Notes under the pieces: model-generated
Databases searched by the model: none
What the model saw: the letters and a program-made list of their open reading frames with translations, nothing else
What the model was told of the DNA's origin: nothing
Program-made: the position numbers and the translations under genes
Shown: positions 30,328 to 35,503 of the stretch, piece after piece
Layout of the letters: each line of letters opens with the position of its first letter
Numbering within the stretch: the first letter of the stretch is position 1
NCBI GenBank assembly: GCA_900320255.1
Contig: ONRS01000015.1
Span: forward strand, 1 to 35,503
Source: an uncultured Prevotellaceae bacterium
GTDB taxonomy: Bacteria > Bacteroidota > Bacteroidia > Bacteroidales > Bacteroidaceae
Direction: 5' to 3'
DNA: 35,503 nt

Positions 30328-31098
30328 AAGCAACTGCTCATTCTGCATACCAACGACACCCACAGCACCATACTGCCGCTGAACCCCAACCTGGAGGACA
30401 CGATGAAGGCCGGGCGCGGCGGATTCCTCAGACGCATCGTCATGCTGAAGGAAGAGCGCAAGAAAGACCCCGACCTGCTCTACTTTGACAGCGGCGACTT
30501 CTCGCAGGGTTCCGGCTACTACACCATGTTCAAGGGCGACGCAGAAATCGGGCTGATGAACATGATGGGCATTGATGCTGCCACCATCGGCAACCATGAG
30601 TTTGACTTCGGACTCGACAACATGGCGCGTATCTTCAAGATGGCCACCTTCCCCATTATCTGCACCAACTACGACTTCAAGGGAACCGTATGCGAAGGAC
30701 TGGTGAAGCCCTACATCACCCTGAAGCGCAAGGGTGTGAAGATTGGCGTCTTTGCACTGGCTCCGAAGATGAAGGGGCTGGTGTCCGACAAGAACTGCAT
30801 CGGCGTGGAATATCTCGATCCGGCAAAGGTGGCACTCGAGACGGCCACCATGCTGAAGAAGGACCTGAAGTGCGACATGGTGATATGCATCTCACACTTA
30901 GGATGGGATGTTGGCGGCGACGACGACAACCGCGTGATAGCCGCATCGCGCAACATCGACCTCGTACTGGGCGGACACTCGCATACCTACTTAGATAAGC
31001 TGGAGTATGTACCCAACATGAACGGCAAGCCGGTGCCCGTCGATCAGAACGGCAAGCACGGCATCTTTATAGGAAGACTGACGGTAAATCTGAAGTAA
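30226..31098 (+). CDS. Exported metallophosphatase: 5'-nucleotidase N-terminal domain alone
   Basis: A 290-residue exported calcineurin-type phosphoesterase matching the N-terminal catalytic half of UshA-type nucleotidases. Metal-binding motifs are seen: ILHTNDTHSTI (D and H), YFDSGDFSQGS (D), ATIGNHEFDFG (N-H), ICISHLGWDVGGDD (H) and LVLGGHSHTYLDK (G-H-x-H). The leader (34 residues, including LPFYLFTFLPLNVSAQ) is the fifth copy of the repeat-encoded cassette and the only one outside the bamA cluster and on the plus strand. It is 23 bp after the C-terminal-domain gene. Its stop lies only 6 bp from the stop of the convergent PorT-like gene, with no terminator between them. Confidence 0.92.
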   Translation: MKTNSYILNKVVRMVCAALPFYLFTFLPLNVSAQKQLLILHTNDTHSTILPLNPNLEDTMKAGRGGFLRRIVMLKEERKKDPDLLYFDSGDFSQGSGYYTMFKGDAEIGLMNMMGIDAATIGNHEFDFGLDNMARIFKMATFPIICTNYDFKGTVCEGLVKPYITLKRKGVKIGVFALAPKMKGLVSDKNCIGVEYLDPAKVALETATMLKKDLKCDMVICISHLGWDVGGDDDNRVIAASRNIDLVLGGHSHTYLDKLEYVPNMNGKPVPVDQNGKHGIFIGRLTVNLK

Positions 31099-31104
31099 CC
31101 CCCG

Positions 31105-31854
31105 CTACTCAAAGTAGAACGACAGCGTTATCAGCTTTGAGTGAGCACTGCGGACGGAATTCGAATAGACGCGCATGTTGCCGTCACGGATTTCGTCCGC
31201 ATGTTTTGTGTCAAGGCTGTTCGTCAGGCTGTAGCTGAACTTCAGCTCCGGGTTCAGCTTGAAGAACGGCAGGTAGAAGTCGCAGCCCAACCCTATCTCA
31301 AGCATCACGTCGTAACGCTTCAGCTGAATGAAGTCCTGGTCCTGACTGGTCAGGTTTATCATCGGGTTAATGCCCGCCACTATGTAAGGACGGTAGTTAT
31401 TGAAGCGCTCGGCAGTGAACTTCACGTTCACGGGAACGGTCAGGTACGTGTTCTTCAGGTCCTGGGTAAACGAGCGGGGCAAGCCCTCACGGTCCAGGTC
31501 TGTCAGGTTGTGGAACACCAGGTGCTTCGCACCGAAGTACATGGTGGGAGCCACACGCAGCGCTAAGTGACTGCTCAACCGCCCTTCGGCCAGCACACCG
31601 ACGGTGAAGCCAGGGTTCCACTTGTCGGCCTCCGTCACAATGGTCTGCTCCACCAGCGTGCCGTCCTCCAGCACGCCCTGCTGCGGACCCACGTTCTCAA
31701 ACTCTATATCCTGAAGATGAGTACCCACGAGAATACCAAAATGCAACGGGCGCAGGTCGATGTAGGGTTTGTTCATCGGCTTGCGTTCCTGAGCAGCGGC
31801 AGAAAGGGCCACTACCAGCATCACTAAATAACACAACTGTCGTTTCATGTACAT
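31105..31854 (-). CDS. PorT-like outer-membrane beta-barrel protein
   Basis: A 249-residue exported protein with signal peptide MKRQLCYLVMLVVALSAAAQ (from the ATG at 31848; 31854 is an alternative). The mature part has DLRPLHFGILVGTHLQDIEF, TVPVNVKFTAERFNNYRPYI, VAGINPMINLTSQDQDF, FYLPFFKLNPELKFSYSLTN and a final strand SKLITLSFYFE. This recalls PorT/SprT, an outer-membrane barrel needed for type IX secretion in Porphyromonas and gliding Bacteroidota; the call is from remembered motifs. No other type IX gene is in the window. The gene stands alone, convergent with the split nucleotidase. Confidence 0.72.
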   Translation of the reverse strand: MYMKRQLCYLVMLVVALSAAAQERKPMNKPYIDLRPLHFGILVGTHLQDIEFENVGPQQGVLEDGTLVEQTIVTEADKWNPGFTVGVLAEGRLSSHLALRVAPTMYFGAKHLVFHNLTDLDREGLPRSFTQDLKNTYLTVPVNVKFTAERFNNYRPYIVAGINPMINLTSQDQDFIQLKRYDVMLEIGLGCDFYLPFFKLNPELKFSYSLTNSLDTKHADEIRDGNMRVYSNSVRSAHSKLITLSFYFE

Positions 31855-31962
31855 TAATTATAACGCAAAAATCAGCGTCTTATTATATCTGAAACTATTT
31901 CGACAACGTATAAATTATGAAAAAAATCTAATAAAAAGTAGGTAACTTTCGGAAATAATGCT

Positions 31963-31970
31963 TACCTTTG
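31963..31970 (+). promoter_or_regulatory. Promoter -7 box of the ferredoxin gene
   Basis: Plus strand reads TACCTTTG (TAnnTTTG), 47 bp before the ATG at 32018. No canonical -33 TTTG seen. Confidence 0.6.
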
Positions 31971-32017
31971 CATCATCATTATTGAGTATTAATTAATTTT
32001 TAAAACAGAAAAAGATT

Positions 32018-32185
32018 ATGGCATACGTAATTGGTGACGACTGTATCGCTTGCGGTACATGTATCGATGAGTGCCCCGCTGGAGCAATCTCTGAGGGCGA
32101 CAAGTATTCAATCAACCCCGACATGTGCACTGAGTGTGGCACTTGCGCAGATGTTTGCCCCTCTGAGGCAATCAGCCTGCCCTAA
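32018..32185 (+). CDS. Ferredoxin, 2[4Fe-4S] clostridial type
   Basis: A 55-residue cytoplasmic electron carrier, read directly because it is short. It begins MAYVIGDDCIACGTCIDECP and ends EAISLP. Eight cysteines form the two expected motifs, C9-x2-C12-x2-C15-x3-C19-P and C37-x2-C40-x2-C43-x3-C47-P, which bind two [4Fe-4S] clusters. Length is exactly that of small bacterial-type ferredoxins. It has its own -7 box upstream and a strong terminator 27 bp downstream, so it is a single-gene transcript. AAAAAGA lies shortly before the ATG as a weak ribosome-binding stretch. Its redox partners are not in the window. Confidence 0.96.
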   Translation: MAYVIGDDCIACGTCIDECPAGAISEGDKYSINPDMCTECGTCADVCPSEAISLP

Positions 32186-32211
32186 TTAGCTACCACTAAT
32201 TTAACAAAAGG

Positions 32212-32241
32212 AAAAGGCTTCCCCCCACGGGGAAGCCTTTT
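32212..32241. terminator. Bidirectional intrinsic terminator
   Basis: Perfect 13-bp inverted repeat (AAAAGGCTTCCCC and GGGGAAGCCTTTT) with a 4-nt loop, between the ferredoxin gene and the convergent DUF4468 gene. The outer arm (AAAAGGCTTC) matches the terminator at 4849-4876. Confidence 0.93.
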
Positions 32242-32255
32242 TTATTCGTCAGGGG

Positions 32256-32990
32256 TCACCAGTCGTCGTCCTCGTTTCCTACAATGCCGTTCTTCAGGGC
32301 CTCCTCCACCTTGTCCATAATGGCGCACGAGTAGGCGTGAGTCATGACGAGGGCCTTGGCGCAAGTACGCTTCTGCGCATCCTTCTCCACGAACGGATAG
32401 TGACGGGCTATTTCCCACTGCTCGTCGAAGAGGTGGCCGTTGGTATTGTCTTCCTTCTTACGCTTCGAGTCGCCGTACGTACGCTCATCATTATCAGACA
32501 GGCTGAGCCAGCCGCCGCTGTTGTCCCGCAGCACGTCGTAGTTCTGCACGGTGTAGGTCACACGGACGCGCCCATCCTTTATGTCGATGCGGATGACGGG
32601 CGTAATGCTGACCGAGTACTTGTTGATGGTTCCCGTATGTTCGGCTATGTTGGCAAGGGCCGACGAAATGATGATGCATCCGGCTTCCTTGTCGTTCAGC
32701 GTAATGGCCTGATGGTCCTTGAACGTAGCCGTCGCCCAGTAGTTCAGCGCTACATAGAGCTGCTGCTTCGTCTTGCCCGGAGCCTCAATGACCTGCTGGT
32801 AGGTCAGCGACTCGTTCTTGTCAAGCACCAGTCCGCCTGACAGATTCTTTGCTGCATCGAGCCATTTGTCACCATAGCGCTCCTTGGCATACTTCTCCAA
32901 GTCGGCCACCTTCAATACCTGTGCCTGTAAGTGGGCAGTGCCGCAAATGCTAAGCAGAGCGGCAATTACTGTTATAATTATCTGTTTCAT
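32256..32990 (-). CDS. Exported DUF4468-like protein
   Basis: A 244-residue protein with signal peptide MKQIIITVIAALLSICGTAHLQAQ. Residues about 65-155 resemble DUF4468: VIEAPGKTKQQLYVALNYWA, ITLNDKEAGCIIISSALANI, VIRIDIKDGRVRVTYTVQNY. The domain is described as a small TBP-like fold of unknown function, common in Bacteroidota exported proteins. The rest has a charged segment (DERTYGDSKRKKEDNTNG) and an acidic end (NEDDDW). It stands alone, with a -7 box (33005-33012) and the shared terminator downstream. No biological role is assigned. Confidence 0.82.
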   Translation of the reverse strand: MKQIIITVIAALLSICGTAHLQAQVLKVADLEKYAKERYGDKWLDAAKNLSGGLVLDKNESLTYQQVIEAPGKTKQQLYVALNYWATATFKDHQAITLNDKEAGCIIISSALANIAEHTGTINKYSVSITPVIRIDIKDGRVRVTYTVQNYDVLRDNSGGWLSLSDNDERTYGDSKRKKEDNTNGHLFDEQWEIARHYPFVEKDAQKRTCAKALVMTHAYSCAIMDKVEEALKNGIVGNEDDDW

Positions 32991-33004
32991 CTTTTTAACG
33001 ACGG

Positions 33005-33012
33005 CAAAATTA
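33005..33012 (-). promoter_or_regulatory. Promoter -7 box of the DUF4468-like gene
   Basis: Minus strand reads TAATTTTG (TAnnTTTG), 14 bp before the ATG at 32990. Confidence 0.6.
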
Positions 33013-33091
33013 CATAATATTCAGGAAACTAACAAGAAACAGCACATTTTTTAACCATACCCATGACAGCGCCAAGCCAGAACAGCATACC

Positions 33092-33799
33092 CTACAAAGC
33101 TTTTAATGTGAAACCAAAGACGAAATAGAAATGCTGACTGGCAGGATTGGCAATAAGCTGCCCGAACAAGGGTAGTGAGAAGGAGTTGGTTATCTGGATG
33201 TCCTTCGTGGCACGCAGCGACAGGTTGGTGAGGCTGAAACCGCTGGTTTCGTAGTAGCAGGACTTCCAGGGTACCAAACCCACGGTGGCGTCCCAGTCAC
33301 AGGTAGCCAGACGGAATGGGGCGGACAACTCGAAGTAGGAACTGTATGCGCGTTTGCCGTCATCCTCCTGATAGTCGTTACCGGCAAAGAATGTCTGCCA
33401 CGAGGCGCTTACTGGTCCGAAGTCGTAGGACACAAATCCTTCGAACGTATGCCACGTTTTGTCCTTCTTGTAGCAGAAATAGCGATTGCCCTTCTCGTCG
33501 TTCCAGTAGTCAATGATGCCGACCGACAGGCCGCCCGTCTCGTAAGACAGCGTCAAATCGATTTCGCGAGGGTCATCCTTGTCGCTCAATCCTACGCTGC
33601 CCCAAGCCGCCAGGCTCAAGCCCTGCCAGCCTACCGACAACTCAGGTTGCAGTGACACATGCCCCAAGTCAAAGCCTCGCCAGATGTAATTACTGACTAA
33701 GTCTGCTTTCAGGTGACATTCCACTTCACTTTGTGCGTGCGTACGGCTCATGCTACCCATCGACAGCACAGCAAGAATCATAAATAGTTTAGTCTTCAT
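33092..33799 (-). CDS. Exported outer-membrane-like beta-barrel protein
   Basis: A 235-residue protein with signal peptide MKTKLFMILAVLSMGSMSRTHAQ. The mature part alternates hydrophobic and polar residues in likely membrane strands: LKADLVSNYIWRGFDLGHVS, LQPELSVGWQGLSLAAWGSV, IDLTLSYETGGLSVGIIDYW, FEGFVSYDFGPVSASWQTFF and the last strand HFYFVFGFTLKAL. The SNYIWRG start recalls a broad group of small outer-membrane proteins, but I cannot name a family. The gene is alone, 101 bp from the DUF4468-like gene, with its own -7 box 9 bp upstream. Confidence 0.75.
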   Translation of the reverse strand: MKTKLFMILAVLSMGSMSRTHAQSEVECHLKADLVSNYIWRGFDLGHVSLQPELSVGWQGLSLAAWGSVGLSDKDDPREIDLTLSYETGGLSVGIIDYWNDEKGNRYFCYKKDKTWHTFEGFVSYDFGPVSASWQTFFAGNDYQEDDGKRAYSSYFELSAPFRLATCDWDATVGLVPWKSCYYETSGFSLTNLSLRATKDIQITNSFSLPLFGQLIANPASQHFYFVFGFTLKAL

Positions 33800-33807
33800 A
33801 TTGACTG

Positions 33808-33815
33808 CAAAAGTA
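33808..33815 (-). promoter_or_regulatory. Promoter -7 box of the barrel-like gene at 33092
   Basis: Minus strand reads TACTTTTG (TAnnTTTG), 9 bp before the ATG at 33799; the transcript leader would be extremely short. Confidence 0.5.
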
Positions 33816-33894
33816 CGTAATAATAATCAGAATCACGTACGAAAAATGTTATTTAACATATTCCCTGTCGGACTTAGCAAGGGGGAAATTTAAC

Positions 33895-35028
33895 CTACAG
33901 ACCAGCCAGCCGCTTAAGCCACATGCCAAAGAACCTGTCGTAAACCATGTAGCCTTGTTTGACATCGTAGAACAAGAACTCTTTGTCCTGTAGCGACTTC
34001 AGTGCCATTTTAATGCTACTCGGAGCTGGGAGTTGGTGACGGAGTATGAAATCGAGTGACGTGGGAGCGTTGACCCTGCCCTCACAGGCAATGGCGGTCA
34101 GCAACTGCGCTTGGTTGTCGGTCAAGAGATTGTAGTTGGATTGGTAGTTTATCTCCTGTTCATGCAGAATCTTGTCGGTTGCCCTGAATACATCTTCCCG
34201 GTCAAGTTTACCCTTTGGGGTACGATAAAGACGGTTGAGGATTTTTTGAACATACCACGTCTGGCCGTCAACCATATCGTACAAATAGATGAAGGCCTCT
34301 TCAGACATTTCTCGCTTCTGGCGGGCAAAGAAACGGTTGGCAAACTCCCTATATGCATTGGCATTGATGGTGCCTATCGTCATAATTTGTGAACTGTTGA
34401 AGAACGGATGTTCCGGTGACATGAACATGTCGGCCAATAGGTGTTGCTGACTACCCGAGAAAATGATATGTACGTTGGGAACAAACTGAATGATGGAGCG
34501 TATGAACGCGTCGGCACCTATCTCGGCATAGCGGCTCACCTGTTGGAATTCATCAATAGCCAGATAGCATTGCCGTCCTGACTCTTTCATATATTCGAAC
34601 ACCTGCTGGAGTGTATCGCGGGCCCTTTCGGATGTTACAGACACACTGAAAGTAGGCATGCCTGTGATGGGATCCTGACTCACCGTTGGCCGCAGGGCAG
34701 ACACGAAACCGTTGAGCTTCCTCATGACCGACTGCGAGGGGGAGTCGAGTTTCCCGATGACGGCATTGGCTATGAACTGCACCATTTGGTTGAAGGTCTT
34801 CGTCGAGAAGATGTCCACATAGAAGCAGCGCACGTTTTTGTCATTTGCCTTCATCCGTTCGAAGGCATGACTTATCAGTCCTGTCTTACCTATGCGTCGG
34901 GGAGCCATTAGCGTAACATTGCTGCCATTGACCAGCGCATTTATTAATTCTTCCGTCTCCTGCTCCCTGTCGCAGAAGTATTCCGGACCAAAGTAGCCAT
35001 ACTCAGGGAAAGGATTCTCCAATTTCAT
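33895..35028 (-). CDS. AAA-type ATPase with C-terminal winged-helix-like region
   Basis: A 377-residue cytoplasmic protein of the ATPase_2 (archaeal-type ATPase) family, common in many copies in Bacteroidales. Walker A is VTLMAPRRIGKTGLI (about 39-52) and Walker B is CYLAIDEFQQVSRY (near 155-168). A sensor-like segment follows, VPNVHIIFSGSQQHLL. The C-terminal part (about 290-377) ends HQLPAPSSIKMALKSLQDKE and FLFYDVKQGYMVYDRFFGMW, typical of the winged-helix end of this family. The start is the first ATG and length is normal. It stands alone beside a repeat-rich region. The function of the family is not established; no toxin or transposase partner is adjacent. Confidence 0.87.
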   Translation of the reverse strand: MKLENPFPEYGYFGPEYFCDREQETEELINALVNGSNVTLMAPRRIGKTGLISHAFERMKANDKNVRCFYVDIFSTKTFNQMVQFIANAVIGKLDSPSQSVMRKLNGFVSALRPTVSQDPITGMPTFSVSVTSERARDTLQQVFEYMKESGRQCYLAIDEFQQVSRYAEIGADAFIRSIIQFVPNVHIIFSGSQQHLLADMFMSPEHPFFNSSQIMTIGTINANAYREFANRFFARQKREMSEEAFIYLYDMVDGQTWYVQKILNRLYRTPKGKLDREDVFRATDKILHEQEINYQSNYNLLTDNQAQLLTAIACEGRVNAPTSLDFILRHQLPAPSSIKMALKSLQDKEFLFYDVKQGYMVYDRFFGMWLKRLAGL

Positions 35029-35063
35029 ATTTTACGTTTCATGTTTTATGAAATGCAAAATAA

Positions 35064-35071
35064 CAAATATA
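35064..35071 (-). promoter_or_regulatory. Candidate -7 box of the ATPase gene
   Basis: Minus strand reads TATATTTG (TAnnTTTG), 35 bp before the ATG at 35028. No -33 TTTG at standard spacing. Confidence 0.45.
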
Positions 35072-35176
35072 TCAGCATATATGCAAGGAAGACATCCGAT
35101 AATTAAGCATAATTAACTATTGGAATTCATTGGCAGTTCCGTTATGATGTAATCGGCTCCCCTACGGACGCACTTG

Positions 35177-35264
35177 TCCATCTCCTCTTCTTCGGGCCAC
35201 TTTCCAACCTTCTTCGGGTCACTTTCCACCCTTCTTCGGGCCACTTTCCACTCTTCTTCGGGCC
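35177..35264. repeat. 22-bp tandem repeat, 4 units
   Basis: Four consecutive 22-bp units (35177-35198, 35199-35220, 35221-35242, 35243-35264), each with CTTCTTCGGG preceded by ACTTTCCA in three of four. On the minus strand they read GGCCCGAAGAAGRGTGGAA-like. The right end overlaps the 25-bp repeat shared with 20055-20079. Confidence 0.92.
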
Positions 35265-35503
35265 AAACAAGGGTGGAGAAAGGCTTGCGTTAGGGTGTAG
35301 TTTGGCGCAAACCACGGCTCTCTGCAGTTCTCCACCAATCATGCGCAGCCAAAAACGCAGGGAAAAACTCTTTCTACTCTGCGGCTCTGCGCGAGACAAA
35401 ACTACATTACCTCTATAAAATTTATTTTCTTTGCAACAATGCCACCTTTGCAACAGTCGCTGACAATCAGCCTGTTACGCGTGGCATTATGGTGGCAAAA
35501 GTG

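Larger units (their letters stand above)
35029..35503. other. Gene-free right edge with repeats
   Basis: About 475 bp with no credible gene. It holds a candidate promoter box, the 22-bp tandem repeat at 35177-35264, and a stretch (35290-35330) with GTAGTTTGGCGCAAAC, similar to GTAGTTTGCAGCAAAC near 19987. A 103-codon leftward frame (35142-35453) runs across the repeats and is judged spurious. The last 100 bp show nothing I can name. Confidence 0.65.

Noticed and set aside
31867-31874. -7 box for the PorT-like gene
   Set aside because: The minus strand reads GATTTTTG, lacking the TA at the start of TAnnTTTG.
35142-35453. Leftward 103-codon open frame
   Set aside because: It runs across the 22-bp tandem repeat, giving a repetitive basic peptide with no family signature, and has no promoter box; the repeat explains its openness.

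Overview
The window reads as a chromosomal segment of a Bacteroidota bacterium, most likely Prevotellaceae. The grounds are the family set (DUF4974 anti-sigma protein with an ECF sigma factor and a beta-barrel receptor, DUF6089, DUF4468, a PorT-like protein, glycoside hydrolases of polysaccharide-utilisation type) and repeated TAnnTTTG -7 boxes just upstream of genes. No rRNA, tRNA, CRISPR array, phage module or insertion sequence was recognised. Assignments rest on reading translated sequence and remembered family features; no database search was run.

Layout. (1) 1-4880: a 22-bp tandem repeat, a leftward exported protein, and a rightward three-gene signalling operon (ECF sigma factor, short DUF4974 anti-sigma protein, STN-containing outer-membrane receptor) closed by a bidirectional terminator. 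(2) 4894-19531, all leftward: a Rid/chorismatase-like protein, a membrane sensor kinase of hybrid two-component type, a PA14-containing GH31, then behind its own promoter a GH2, a GH3 and a YicI-like GH31. Two alpha-xylosidase-like GH31s, a beta-galactosidase-like GH2 and a beta-glucosidase-like GH3 fit stepwise removal of xylose, galactose and glucose from xyloglucan oligosaccharides (inference; no SusC/SusD pair or endoglucanase lies in the window). (3) 19532-20366: a gene-free region with a six-copy array of alternating inverted 11-mers. (4) 20367-28605, leftward: an envelope-biogenesis cluster (Asp-box lipoprotein, DUF6089 protein, uppS, bamA, three OmpH/Skp-like chaperones, murI). (5) 28830-35028: rplS, a two-gene split 5'-nucleotidase, a PorT-like protein, a 55-residue 2[4Fe-4S] ferredoxin, a DUF4468 protein, an outer-membrane-like protein and an AAA-type ATPase. 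The right edge holds another 22-bp tandem repeat.

The most unusual signal runs across genes. Several families of very short-period dispersed repeats (7, 8 and 22 bp, plus a GC-rich hairpin element) occur both between genes and inside them in frame. An 8-bp T-rich repeat is built into a nearly identical 33-34 residue signal-peptide cassette in five genes, whose products fall into four otherwise unrelated families (BamA, two OmpH paralogues, a DUF6089 protein, a metallophosphatase). A 7-bp repeat makes a linker in the anti-sigma protein and loops in the receptor and the GH3. The hairpin element adds about 19 residues beside the GH31 active site. The 7- and 8-bp units are not multiples of three, so each passes through all frames and encodes the same peptide cycle whichever frame it lands in; the copies seen in genes lie in the stop-free orientation.
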